NCBI GenBank assembly: GCA_963691705.1
Contig: OY829545.1
Coordinates: forward strand, 60,240,023 to 60,304,022
Reading direction: 5' to 3'
From: Viola odorata
Taxonomy: Eukaryota > Streptophyta > Magnoliopsida > Malpighiales > Violaceae
DNA length: 64,000 nt
Made by a program: the position numbers and the translations under genes. The notes beneath the pieces were generated by a model, which searched no databases, had not been told where the DNA came from, and was given only the letters and a program-made list of their open reading frames with translations. Shown in pieces: positions 1-9,531 of the stretch. Each line of letters opens with the position of its first letter. Positions within the stretch are counted from its first letter, which is position 1.

Positions 1-405
1 GCTGGAAATGCCGGGCTCGAGCCCTGGCCGAGGGCCTCGGCCACTCTTGTGCACACTCTCGGCCATGGCTCAGGACCTCTCGGCCATGGCCCTCGGCCAC
101 GGCCCGTGCCCACGTCATGGCCGAGGGGCTCGGCCGCTGAACATGCCGGGCTCGAGCCCTGGCCGAGGGGCTCGGCCAATCTCGCGCTTGTCTCAGCACC
201 TCTCGCGCACACTCTCGGCCATGGCCCTCGGCCACGGCCCTTGCCCACGTCATGGCCGAGGGGATCGGCCGCTGAACATGCCGGGCTCGAGCCCTGGCCG
301 AGGGGCTCGGCCACTCTCGCGCTTGTCTCAGCACCTCTCGCGCACACTCTCGGCCATGGCCCGTGCCCACGTCTGGTGCCACGGCCATGTCGCGTGGCCT
401 GACTC
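1..405. repeat. GC-rich tandem repeat, 135-bp period, about 3 copies
   Basis: The block starting ATGCCGGGCTCGAGCCC recurs at 8, 143 and 278, which is exactly 135 bp each time. Units are rich in CTCGGCCATGGCC-type subrepeats. Open frames cross the array on the plus strand, but they only translate the repeat and have no family resemblance. The array is probably cut by the window edge, so the true copy number is unknown. Its composition differs sharply from the AT-rich array that follows. Confidence 0.9.
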
Positions 406-427
406 TCGCGTATGGCCCGAACCCGGA

Positions 428-840
428 TAAAATTAAAGGAAAATTGTAATCATATTTATAAAATTAAAGGAAAATTGTAATAATATTTATAAAATTAAAG
501 GAAAATTGTAATATTATTTATAAAATTAAAGGAAAATTGTAATAATATTTAAAAAAATAAAGGAAAATTGTAATAATATTTAAAAAATTAAAGGAATATT
601 GTAATATTATTTATAAAATCCAAGGAAAATTGTAATAATATTTAAAAAATTAAAGGAATATTGTAATATTATTTATAAAATCCAAGGAAATTTTGTAATA
701 TTATTTATAAAATTCAAGGAAAATTGTAATATTATTTATAAAATACAAAGGAAAATTTTAATATTATTTATAAAATGCAAGAATATTTTTGTAAGATTAT
801 TTATAAAAGTAAAGTAAAATAGTAATAATATTTTAAAATG
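428..840. repeat. AT-rich minisatellite, 31-bp period, about 13 copies
   Basis: Degenerate head-to-tail copies of a unit containing AAATTAAAGGAAAATTGTAA, repeating every 31 bp with drift (AAAGGAATATTG and CCAAGGAAAATTG variants) and decaying towards the right edge. No coding potential. It begins about 25 bp after the GC-rich array ends. Two arrays of opposite composition side by side fit the tandem-repeat-rich 3' region of a Tat/Ogre-type retrotransposon, which is an inference. Confidence 0.85.
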
Positions 841-2422
841 ATCAAATATTAATAAAAATGAGACCACCTTACCCATTAAAGTTGGCCGAGCAATCAATCA
901 GGATGATAATCGTGAATTCGGTACCTGCAAAAAAAAGCGAAGAAATAGTAGTATACGATTTTAATTAAACGGGCTTGGGCCGTAGCCCATTTCTTTTATT
1001 TTTGTCTCTTTGTGGGCCGCAGCCCATTTCCTTCTTTCTTTCTTTTCTTTGGGCCGCAGCCCATTCTTTTTCTTATTTTCTTTGGTTGGGCCGAAGCCCA
1101 ACCCCTTTCCTTTTCTTCCTTGTCAAACGACAAGGCCCCCCCTTTTTCCTCGTTCTTCATTTTTTCCTTCATTTTAGGGCTGCACCACAGCCCTCTCTTC
1201 TCCTCTGTTTCTGGTGTTTTTTTTTAATTTCCTTTATTCCCTTCTTCTGTTATCTCCGGCCAGGAAACGAGCAGTGGTGATTTGGTGACGTGGCGCGGCT
1301 ACAAGCGACGACAGCGACGGTGGCGAGGTGAGGCGGTGGGCGGAGGCTCCGGTTGGCAGCGGCAGCGAGGGAAGAACGGCCATGAGCCGCAGCGACGGTG
1401 AGGTGAGTTTGCTTACGGGATAGTGGTTGTTGGCAGTGATGGGAGAGGGTTGTTGGGTTGTTCGGGTTTGAGGCGGTTCAGTGGTGACGATGAGTGGTTG
1501 GCAGTGGCGATTTGGGCTTGGCAGTGGCGATGGTTGTTGTTGGCTGCCGGAGGAGTTGTCGGCGGTGGTGGGTTGATTGGAGGCTGGGTTTGTAGCGTTT
1601 TGGCCGGCGGTTTGTGGTAGTGGTCGGGTCCGGTGTGGGTTGATTTTTGTGTGACCGGGTTTGATTTTGATTTGGGTTTTGTGATGTGGGTGTTGGTGGA
1701 GGCTGGGCGATTTGGTTGGGTGTTGGGTGGTTGGTTCAGCGGCAGCGGTGGCGTGGCTGGCGGTGTGCAGCGGCAGAGGTGCGATGTGGCGCGGTGTGCA
1801 GCGGCGGCAGTGGCGTTGATTTTTATTTTGATTGATGAGGAGATCGGTTGATTCGATGATGCGGCTGAGGGTTGAGGATTTAATTTCGGGTGGGGTTAGA
1901 GTAGATTGGTTTGATTGTGAGGGCTTTGGATTTGGCAGGGGTGGCAGACGGTTTTGAATTAATTTTTGGAGGAATTGTGATGACCCCCTCCTCCCTTATT
2001 CTCTTGTTCAATATATCCAGGGAATCGGTGAACGAAAGTTGAACCAATGATGATTTTTGGTTGGCAAGGAATGATGGTGTCGGGTATTAATCATGAAAGA
2101 TATAAACATTTTGAATAAAAGAGGAAGGAGCTAAAATTACGGGAGTGAATCGTTGGGGAAAGCAGAGGGAAAGGGAAGCGGGGTCGAGCTGGATTATTCG
2201 AATCCAAAGCTCGAGAGATGTAAATAATTGAACAAAACACGCAAAAATGAATACACAAAAAAATAATAATAAATAGATAAATAAATAATAAAGATTAATA
2301 ATGACACTAAATAACTAATTACAATAGTGATAAAATTGACGACGAGATAGGTATATAAATAAATAGAACGGATATATTGCGATAGTGAAATTAAATGGGG
2401 TCAAAATTCGGGTATCAATAGA
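841..2422 (+). mobile_element. LTR-like block of a Tat/Ogre-type gypsy element (probable)
   Basis: There is no conserved coding sequence, and the open frames here are low complexity. The block contains repeated GGGCC..GCCCA boxes (970-1110), a GC-rich Gly/Val-like stretch (1270-1860) and an AT-rich tail ending in GTCAAAATTCGGGTATCAATA at about 2400-2420. The same terminal phrase closes a second block at about 25450-25471, and GGGCC..GCCCA boxes also precede it there. A shared terminus after an AT-rich U5-like region suggests both are 3' ends of LTRs of one family. The left boundary is not determined. Confidence 0.5.
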
Positions 2423-2779
2423 GGGCTATGAAGAAGACAGAGTAGGCGTGATGAGTACTGATTTAGCTCATACTCTCGAGTTTAGTATTCCGCAAAGTCA
2501 GAAATTCACCCTTTGGACTAGATCAAATTCGCGTGCTACGCATCCTACGCAACTACGATCGTATCAACTGTCTCCCAAGGAAGTCGAACGCATCCCTATC
2601 TTGCTTAACACCCGAGAGATTCCTTGGAGGGGCACTAATTGAAAGAGATATTGGACCCGACAGCGCTAGCTTAGTTGGAGGAGGAGTAGGGGGACCTGGT
2701 GTGAGGAATGAGGCAGCCTCATACGCCAATCTCCAGCCATTAGTACAACGATGAGAGAGCTGAGCATGATTGTTGTTGA
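2423..2779. other. Unassigned stretch between LTR-like end and copia LTR remnant
   Basis: Moderate GC and no recognisable protein. Short open frames of up to 85 codons have no family resemblance. It is probably internal or flanking sequence of old retroelements. Confidence 0.35.
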
Positions 2780-2816
2780 TGTTGGATTTTGGACAACGGG
2801 ACTAGTGCGTTAGTAC
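2780..2816 (+). mobile_element. 5' tip of a copia LTR, truncated
   Basis: TGTTGGATTTTGGACAACGG and the bases up to GTTAGTAC match the first 37 bp of the copia LTR at 26671-27160, which lies on the minus strand. It is cut at 2816 where a hAT-type terminus (CAGTGACGGAGC) begins. In the other LTR copy the sequence continues GTTAGTACCG, so the break looks like an insertion point with GTTAGTAC as a potential 8-bp target site. Confidence 0.7.
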
Positions 2817-3600
2817 CAGTGACGGAGCTAGCTTTCGATGCTTGGGGTGGCGAGATTAATACCCTAGCATGAAATTAGAATTATGAACTTGCAGCCTTGG
2901 TACATTCATCCCAGAACCACAATGACAAAATAGATGAACATTTATACAACTTGGTGAATTTGAGAAATTCATGTTGATGCGGAAAACAAGAGCAAAACAA
3001 ACTTTCAAATCAGTGAACACAGCAAATAACCTCTAAGTAGAACAACAAAACTTATGCAAGAGATAGCTGCATTTTCCACACAAAAAGCAGCATCTAAGCT
3101 GAATTGTATTATCTGTTACCCAAACAAAACAAATCCGCAATCAAAGAGATGAAAAAGAACTCAGCTAAATTGAGAGAACCAAGAAGCTTGAAAACGTCGT
3201 TGTTGCTTCTCGCATAAAGGATACTTAGAGTCAGAGCTAGAAGCACGAGGTTGATACGGACCAGCAGTTAGATAAGCACGTCGAATCTCATCTCGTTGAT
3301 TTACTAAATAGTCCCACATTTTAGGACGTAATCCTGGATCACGTTCTAAACCATCTACTTTGACACTAGTAGATATGGGACGAATAGAGGAATCAATATT
3401 GCTCCTAGAAGGTTCAGAGGGATGTGCTGGAATTGTTGAAGTATCAACATCAACATCCAATTGTGTGCTAGCTTCGGATTCAACACTTTCTTTTTTCCAA
3501 AATGAATCGAGACATTGTTGCTTTCTTTTGCCCATGATTTTTTTTATTTTCAAATTTGATATAAAACTGTAACATACCAAAATCAGCTTAGGATTTATAT
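2817..3600 (-). mobile_element. hAT (Tip100-like) element fragment
   Basis: The left end CAGTGACGGAGCTAG resembles the CAGTGGCGGAGCCAG termini of plant hAT elements. It encloses, on the minus strand, the N-terminus of a TTF-zinc-finger/hAT transposase. The 8 bases GTTAGTAC just outside are the expected TSD length. The opposite terminus and second TSD were not found before the MITE at 3714, so the element is probably truncated. Confidence 0.6.
3161..3532 (-). pseudogene. hAT transposase N-terminal fragment (TTF-type zinc finger protein)
   Basis: The frame starting MGKRKQQ at 3532 reads a DSFWKK motif, an acidic Ser/Pro-rich linker, then DPGLRPKMWDY, NQRDEIRRAYL, GPYQP and RRFQASWF. This is the order found at the N-terminus of plant hAT transposases and 'zinc finger MYM-type 1-like' proteins. 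The cysteine-rich TTF finger, the catalytic core and the dimerisation domain are all absent, and the frame ends a few codons after ASWF. It is a non-functional relic of about 124 codons. Confidence 0.75.
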
Positions 3601-3713
3601 ACTTGCAAGTTGCAAATAAGGTGAAGTGTAAATTTTAGTACACTAACTCGGTACGAACAAAATTATTCTATAAAACCTCCAAAAGTCAAACATTATATCT
3701 TTAAAATAAAGAC

Positions 3714-3948
3714 ATTCCCTCCATTTTTTTTATTTGACGCCGGTACTGTAGATCCGCAAACCGAGGAGGTCGGATGACACGCTATTTGACCTCAAAAAAT
3801 TTCGATTTTTTTCCCGGACATACGTTAAGGATTAATGTACGTTAGAAAAAAAGTACGAAATTTTTTGAGGTCAAATAGTACGTCATCCGACCTCCTCGGT
3901 TTGCGGATCTACAGTACCGGCGTCAAATAAAAAAACCCAGAGGGAGTA
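3714..3948. mobile_element. Hairpin MITE, Stowaway-like
   Basis: A roughly 235-bp near-perfect inverted repeat. The left arm (CCCTCC..TTATTTGACGCCGGTACTG, then the GATCCGCAAACCGAGGAGGT region) is repeated in reverse at the right end, closing GGCGTCAAATAAAAAAACCC then GAGGGAGTA. The arms pair over about 100 bases with a short central loop near 3830. CTCCCTC ends with a TA are typical of Stowaway/Tc1-mariner MITEs. The left outer bases are mutated (ACATTCCCTCC), so the TA duplication is clear only on the right. Confidence 0.8.
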
Positions 3949-4676
3949 ATATTTTAAGGATTTTAATAGTGTAGATTTTTTATGACTTATAATATTCCAT
4001 TAAAGAAAACGCACATCCCAAAAAGATAAAACTAAAGGTAAAAAAGTCATTGTTTTTACAATGAGTTAAAATACAGTTATAAAAAAAACCTCGCGTTTGT
4101 ATCCAATGGATCACATCCTTGGTTTACAATTTATTTAATTTAAACCCCACGTTCGTCAATTTAGTCAAACCACATTCTAATTTCAAAATTTAATCTAAAG
4201 CACAAGAGACATTAGATTTTCTCACGTAAAAAATAAATAAATTTATATAAAATAATATAAAAGAAAAAATAATTATTAATCACACCATTTTTTAATTAAA
4301 GAATATTTTTCACTTTAATAAAATCTATAACCTTTCGGGCTATTTTGAAATGAAATTTAAGTGTGATTTATTAAAATTAAAAAATACACAGTTCAAATTG
4401 AATTAATTGTAAATTAAGAGTGTGATCGAATATTGAGTTGAAAGGCGGGCTAGTTTTTAAACTTCTTCCATTTCCATTGGAAAAATTAAGAAGTTCCACA
4501 AAAATATATATATATATATCTTGGATCAACATGAAATTAAAACTATATAAATATTTAGGTAGAAAATTTAGCATAAAACTGAGAAATATGTATCTGACAG
4601 ACATTCACAGCAGTGCACACAAAAATTGTCAGATAAAATGACAAAAATCATCCAAAAACCTGATAATCAAGCTAGT
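3949..4676. other. AT-rich 3' flank of the DUF724 gene
   Basis: No gene, RNA or repeat family recognised. There is a short TA microsatellite near 4505-4520. The region follows the stop codon of the minus-strand DUF724 gene and should contain its 3' UTR, but no polyadenylation signal can be singled out. Confidence 0.4.
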
Positions 4677-4865
4677 TTACCAATTGGCAGCAGCTACATT
4701 CTCAAATTCATCATCTGCATTTGACATGACTGCATTGGTAACCCCTGTTTCCAATTTCAAGGCTGTCAGCTCATCACATTTCTTTTCTCGTTCCTCCTGA
4801 AGCTTCCTCATCTTCTTGTCGATATTGTCAATATCTTCCTCCAATTTTGCTTTGCCCCGGGAACA
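4677..4865 (-). CDS. DUF724 gene exon 9, severed 3' tail
   Basis: After the TSD the host frame resumes with SRGKAKLEED and continues through a heptad-like coiled coil (IDKKMRKLQEEREKKCDELTALK) to a TAA-type end at 4677. This tail belongs in frame directly behind QTQIVEC on the far side of the copia element. It is now separated by 4.7 kb. A chimeric open frame beginning inside the LTR at 4967 reads through it, but there is no reason to think it is expressed. Confidence 0.9.
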   Translation of the reverse strand, partial: CSRGKAKLEEDIDNIDKKMRKLQEEREKKCDELTALKLETGVTNAVMSNADDEFENVAAANW

Positions 4866-5185
4866 TGTTGAATACAAAAGTCTCCTACTGCTGCTGTCAC
4901 CAACCATGCATGAACCAGAAGTCCATGGTCCAAGATTTGCTACTGCCACCATACACCAGAAGTCCATGGTCCAAGATATGTATATCTTGGACTGAAGACA
5001 TTAAGAATTATTTATTATAGAATTAGTTGTATAAATACCCCTTGTAAGCATTGTGTAAGATTAAGCAAATCAATGCAATCAATATTCTCTTCCCCTTTCA
5101 TCCGTTCACTTGCTTTTACCATTCATGCATGAATATTATTCATGCATGTTTACTATTCATTAAATGCCAACTAGTAATTTCTACT
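4866..5185 (+). repeat. 5' LTR of the copia element
   Basis: 320 bp, starting TGTTGAATAC and ending TTTCTACT. The 3' end is CT rather than the usual CA, although the boundary is fixed by the TSD and the PBS. It contains palindromic ATGCATGAATATTATTCATGCAT and repeated ATGCATG motifs. Promoter elements are noted separately. Confidence 0.95.
5029..5035 (+). promoter_or_regulatory. Putative TATA box in 5' LTR
   Basis: TATAAAT in the context TTGTATAAATACCCC, about 155 bp before the LTR end. This is a usual place for the Pol II core promoter of a copia LTR. The same sequence is in the 3' LTR near 9375. Activity is inferred from position only. Confidence 0.5.
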
Positions 5186-5200
5186 TGGTAGCGGAGCCGG
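5186..5200 (+). other. Primer-binding site of the copia element
   Basis: TGGTAGCGGAGCCGG begins directly at the LTR end. The canonical plant copia PBS is TGGTATCAGAGCC, complementary to initiator tRNA-Met. The match is partial (TGGTA, then GAGCC). A similar TGGTAGCGGAGC follows the LTR at 19685. Confidence 0.75.
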
Positions 5201-5418
5201 ACTCTGAAATCATTTTTTCAAGTTTTTCGCTCCGGCGAACCTCATTTTTTTTTAGTCTTCCGCTGTAAAACTTCGAAATTCAAACTTCTCTAAATCTCAC
5301 ACCAACCACACCATTAAACTCACAATATTTCTTATCACCAATCTGGAAAATTTCAGGTCATTCCGAGGTCCCAGGCGTTGTCCACGAGCCCCACGCGCCT
5401 CCTACTCCGATGTGAGAA

Positions 5419-8400
5419 TTGCTACTGAGTGAGAGTTGGTACTGTTTGTACCAATTAATTAATAATGGCATATTTGTAAATATGTCCATGGACTTTCATG
5501 TCAATCTGTTGCTGTCTTCTAAATTCCCTCCATCAATTACATGTCATATGGCCCAGCCCATCTCACCAAGTCACCCAACACTCACGCCACCTCCACTTCC
5601 ACACAGCCACCTCCGATCCATTCAACATCACCCAAACATGGGTCGACCCAAATATTTGCATCCACACCGGAGGAAAATAACGCATGAATATTTTCTATTT
5701 TCTACTAGTATTTTCATGCATGAATCCTTTCATCTGGTGGGATACCCTGAATGGTGGGATCATAGCCGTGATCCACGAAAGAAGAAGGAAAATCATGCAT
5801 CCACCACTGCAGCTGTTACAACGAATGAGAAAGTTGCCTCAGATGATGTTGCATCCGCACTTGTCACCATGACAGGTAATAGTGGTAATCATGGTAAGGC
5901 TTTAAATATCCACAACACTGTTTTGAATGATACATGGATAATTGATTCTGGTGTCTCCGATCATATGACAACAGATTCTAGCCATGTTAAATCCATAAAA
6001 CAGTCCTTACAAAAAACGGTATCTACTGCTGATGGTAACTTGACCCCAGTTGTTGGGGAAGGGTCCATATCCCTTACTAAAACCTTAAATCTAGACTCAG
6101 TTCTAGTTGTACCATCCTTAAATTATAATCTCTTATCCGTGTCTCAAATAACTATTGCTTTATATTGTGTGGTAATTTTTTGGCCTGACTCTTGTGTATT
6201 TAAGGACATCAGAACAAGGCAGACGGTTGGTTGTGGTGTTAGGAGAGGGAAGTTGTACTACCTCAACTTGAAGTCACAGAGCTCTGATCAGTTGCGTAAA
6301 GCTTTTGCTGTGAATGGTTTGAGCGAAAATAGACTGAAGGATGTATGGTTGTGGCATCGACGTCTTGGGCATACATCCTTTGGGTACTTGAAGAAATTAT
6401 TTCCTAAATTATTCTCAAATTGTGAAATTTCTAATCTCCGGTGTGATGTTTGTGAACTAGCCAAGAGCCATCGTACGTCATTTCCATCGCGTATGAATAA
6501 AAGTGCAGTCCCTTTTATGGTTATTCATTCTGACGTTTGGGGACCTTTCAAAATACCCACTTTAGGTGGTGCTCGCTGGTTTGTAAGTTTTATTGATGAT
6601 TGTACCAGAATGACTTGGATACAATTAATGACCTCTAAAAGTGAGGTTACAAACTTGTTCCAACGTTTCTATAAAATTGTGTGTACTCAGTATAATGCCA
6701 CAGTGAAGGTTCTTCGTAGTGATAATGGAGGTGAATATTTACACTCTGAGCTCCAACAGTTCCTCACAGCACAAGGAATCATCCATCAAACCACTTGCCC
6801 AGATACACCCCAACAGAATGGTGTCGCTGAGAGGAAAAATCGTCATTTGCTGGAGGTTGTCCGTTCCTTGTTAATTGATGCTCACACACCTTTGAATTAT
6901 TGGGGAGAAGCCATTTGTACTGCAGCTCACCTAATCAACAGGGTCCCATCTAGCACCATTGGGTTCAAAACCCCATTTCAGGCCCTATCTGATGCTGTTG
7001 TCTCTCCCACTGTGGCAGATTTATCAAAACATGTTTTTGGATGCGTAGTGTTTGTTCACATCCATAAACGTCAACGGAACAAGTTAGAACCTCGAGCATT
7101 ACGTTGTGTCTTCCTCGGATATGCTGCACATCAGAAAGGATATCGATGTTACCACCCACCAACACAACGAATGTACGTGTCCTTAGATGTGGTGTTTCAT
7201 GAAGAAGAGATGTATTTTTCAAGTGCAGAACTTCAAGGGGAGCAACATCAACTGGAAGTTCTGACCTTAAAATATGATGATGAGTATGATGACACTCATA
7301 TATTGGTGCGAAATCAAGATAAAGATGGTTACACAGGTGATCATAATGAGAGCTCAGAGGGTTATAATAATGATGAAGAGGGAAACAATGATAGTACTAA
7401 TCAGATCACAGAAGATGACATTGCTGGTCCATCATCAACTACTGATGCATCTTCTCCTACACCACACCACTCACCTGTTGAAGTTGTCCTTGAACATGAG
7501 TTACGGCAGTTACCACCACGACACACTAGAGGTATTCCTAAACCCACATATGAACCTGAACTCTCTAGTAAAGCTAGATACCCTATGAGCCACTATGTGT
7601 CTACCCATCGGTTGTCTGAGGTAAACATGTCCTTTGTGAATCAATTATCTTCTGTATCTATTCCTAACAGTGTGCAGGAAGCCTTAGGGGATCCAAGATG
7701 GAAGGCAGCCATGAATGAGGAAATGAGATCCCTGCAGAAAAATGACACTTGGGATCTTGTTGATTGTCCTCCTGGAAAAAGGGCAGTTGGATGTAGATGG
7801 GTTTACTCTGTGAAGTACAAAGCTGATGGAACCATCGAAAGGTTCAAGGCTAGGTTGGTGGCAAAAGGGTATTCTCAAACATATGGAATTGATTATACCG
7901 ATACGTTTGCACCAGTGGCAAAGATCAATACTGTCCGGGTTCTACTAACTCTAGCTGTAAACCTAGAATGGCCCTTGCAACAATTTGATGTAAAGAATGC
8001 ATTTCTTCATGGTGAACTGACAGAAGAAGTGTATATGGATCTTCCACCAGGCTGTGTGGTATCTGAACATCAACAACAAAAGGTGTGCAGGTTGAAGAAA
8101 TCATTGTATGGGCTTAAACAGTCCCCAAGAGCTTGGTTCGGAAGATTTACAAAAGCCATGAAGGAATTTGGCTATTGTCAAAGCAATGCAGATCACACGT
8201 TGTTCCTAAAGAAAAGACAAGACAAGATAACTGCACTCATCGTGTACGTTGACGACATGGTGGTGACTGGAAATGATCCTGAAGAAAGAAGAGCTTTGCA
8301 AAACTACCTGTCTACTGAATTTGAAATGAAAGATCTTGGTCCACTGAAGTACTTCCTTGGAATTGAAGTGTCCAGATCCTCCAAAGGTATATTTCTATCA

Positions 8401-9204
8401 CAACGAAAATATACTTTGGATTTGCTACATGAAACTGGTATGTCAGCATGTCAACCAGCTGAAACACCCATGGAAGAAGGCTTGAAGTTGTCAGTTGATT
8501 CTGATCAAATCCCTGTAAATAAAGGGCAATACCAGAGACTGGTTGGGAGATTGATGTACTTGGTACACACTCGGCCAGATCTCGCCTATGCATTGAGTAT
8601 TGTCAGTCAGTTCATGCATAATCCTGGAGAACAACACATGAAGGCAGTCATACGTATTCTAAGGTACCTCAAATCTGCACCAGGAAAAGGAATTTTGTTC
8701 ACCAAGAATTCCGATTGTCATAGTGTGGTTGTGTATACTGATGCAGATTGGGCTGGATCGATTGACGATAGACGATCCACCTCAAGGTACTTTACCTTTA
8801 TAGGAGGTAACCTCGTGACATGGAGAAGCAAGAAACAAAACGTGGTTGCCCGATCAAGTGCAGAAGCTGAATACAGAGGCATGGCCCTTGGATTATGTGA
8901 AGCATTGTGGTTGAAATTTCTCTTGATAGATCTGGGATTCCCACCTCTAAAACCGATTGAGTTGTATTGTGATAATAAGGCAGCCCGTGACATTGCACAC
9001 AATCCAGTCCAACATGATCGAACGAAACACGTAGAAGTAGACCGTTTTTTCATCAAAGAGAAGCTGGATGAAAAGATACTTGAACTGCCTAGTATTCGAT
9101 CAGAAAATCAGTTAGCTGATATCCTTACCAAGGCAGTTTCAAGTCAGGTATTTTCGAAGACTATTTGCAAGTTGGGCATATGGGATATCTATGTACCAAC
9201 TTGA
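5419..9204 (+). CDS. Copia Pol polyprotein lacking Gag
   Basis: 1,261 codons without a stop. The first 115 or so residues are not Gag-like. The only Gag remnant is the tail LVGYPEWWD that normally follows the CCHC knuckle. Then, in copia order: protease (IDSGVSDHM near residue 175), GAG-pre-integrase zinc motif (WHRRLGH near 312, RCDVCE), integrase core (HSDVWGPF near 369, RSDNGGEY near 434, NGVAERKNR), reverse transcriptase (from about 755, YVDDM near 941) and RNase H (YTDADWAG near 1107, SSAEAEYR). All catalytic motifs are present; DSGVS departs from the usual DSGAS/T. The initiation site is unclear because the natural Gag start is gone. Confidence 0.93.
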   Translation: MLLSESWYCLYQLINNGIFVNMSMDFHVNLLLSSKFPPSITCHMAQPISPSHPTLTPPPLPHSHLRSIQHHPNMGRPKYLHPHRRKITHEYFLFSTSIFMHESFHLVGYPEWWDHSRDPRKKKENHASTTAAVTTNEKVASDDVASALVTMTGNSGNHGKALNIHNTVLNDTWIIDSGVSDHMTTDSSHVKSIKQSLQKTVSTADGNLTPVVGEGSISLTKTLNLDSVLVVPSLNYNLLSVSQITIALYCVVIFWPDSCVFKDIRTRQTVGCGVRRGKLYYLNLKSQSSDQLRKAFAVNGLSENRLKDVWLWHRRLGHTSFGYLKKLFPKLFSNCEISNLRCDVCELAKSHRTSFPSRMNKSAVPFMVIHSDVWGPFKIPTLGGARWFVSFIDDCTRMTWIQLMTSKSEVTNLFQRFYKIVCTQYNATVKVLRSDNGGEYLHSELQQFLTAQGIIHQTTCPDTPQQNGVAERKNRHLLEVVRSLLIDAHTPLNYWGEAICTAAHLINRVPSSTIGFKTPFQALSDAVVSPTVADLSKHVFGCVVFVHIHKRQRNKLEPRALRCVFLGYAAHQKGYRCYHPPTQRMYVSLDVVFHEEEMYFSSAELQGEQHQLEVLTLKYDDEYDDTHILVRNQDKDGYTGDHNESSEGYNNDEEGNNDSTNQITEDDIAGPSSTTDASSPTPHHSPVEVVLEHELRQLPPRHTRGIPKPTYEPELSSKARYPMSHYVSTHRLSEVNMSFVNQLSSVSIPNSVQEALGDPRWKAAMNEEMRSLQKNDTWDLVDCPPGKRAVGCRWVYSVKYKADGTIERFKARLVAKGYSQTYGIDYTDTFAPVAKINTVRVLLTLAVNLEWPLQQFDVKNAFLHGELTEEVYMDLPPGCVVSEHQQQKVCRLKKSLYGLKQSPRAWFGRFTKAMKEFGYCQSNADHTLFLKKRQDKITALIVYVDDMVVTGNDPEERRALQNYLSTEFEMKDLGPLKYFLGIEVSRSSKGIFLSQRKYTLDLLHETGMSACQPAETPMEEGLKLSVDSDQIPVNKGQYQRLVGRLMYLVHTRPDLAYALSIVSQFMHNPGEQHMKAVIRILRYLKSAPGKGILFTKNSDCHSVVVYTDADWAGSIDDRRSTSRYFTFIGGNLVTWRSKKQNVVARSSAEAEYRGMALGLCEALWLKFLLIDLGFPPLKPIELYCDNKAARDIAHNPVQHDRTKHVEVDRFFIKEKLDEKILELPSIRSENQLADILTKAVSSQVFSKTICKLGIWDIYVPT

Positions 9205-9211
9205 GGGGGAG
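9200..9211 (+). other. Polypurine tract of the copia element
   Basis: The purine run TTGAGGGGGAG lies immediately before the 3' LTR and overlaps the end of the pol frame (stop at 9202-9204). This is the expected priming site for plus-strand synthesis. Confidence 0.85.
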
Positions 9212-9531
9212 TGTTGAATACAAAAGTCTCCTACTGCTGCTGTCACCAACCATGCATGAACCAGAAGTCCATGGTCCAAGATTTGCTACTGCCACCATAC
9301 ACCAGAAGTCCATGGTCCAAGATATGTATATCTTGGACTGAAGACATTAAGAATTATTTATTATAGAATTAGTTGTATAAATACCCCTTGTAAGCATTGT
9401 GTAAGATTAAGCAAATCAATGCAATCAATATTCTCTTCCCCTTTCATCCGTTCACTTGCTTTTACCATTCATGCATGAATATTATTCATGCATGTTTACT
9501 ATTCATTAAATGCCAACTAGTAATTTCTACT
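9212..9531 (+). repeat. 3' LTR of the copia element
   Basis: 320 bp, with no difference seen from the 5' LTR by eye. It is followed by TSD GAACA and then the DUF724 exon. On the gene's strand it supplies the premature stop for the host frame. Confidence 0.95.

Larger units (their letters stand above)
4866..9531 (+). mobile_element. Complete Ty1/copia retrotransposon, very young, Gag mostly deleted
   Basis: Two 320-bp LTRs (4866-5185 and 9212-9531) look identical base for base by eye. They are flanked by a 5-bp direct repeat GAACA (4861-4865 and 9532-9536). The primer-binding site TGGTAGCGGAGCC (5186 onward) is a variant of the usual copia tRNA-Met site, and the polypurine tract GAGGGGGAG abuts the 3' LTR. 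One long pol frame lies inside. The Gag core and CCHC knuckle are missing, so transposition would have needed Gag in trans. Orientation is opposite to the host gene. Confidence 0.97.

Noticed and set aside
8..430. Two overlapping open frames of 117 and 140 codons
   Set aside because: They translate only the 135-bp GC-rich tandem repeat, change with frame, and resemble no family.
975..1851. Several small open frames rich in Phe/Leu or Gly/Val
   Set aside because: Low-complexity translation of pyrimidine-rich and GGT-rich LTR-like DNA, with no conserved motif or splice context.
4677..4967. 96-codon chimeric frame beginning in the copia LTR
   Set aside because: Its first part is antisense LTR and its second part is the severed DUF724 tail; no evidence of its own promoter or start.
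6965..9056. Minus-strand frames inside the copia pol
   Set aside because: Shadows of the pol coding sequence.
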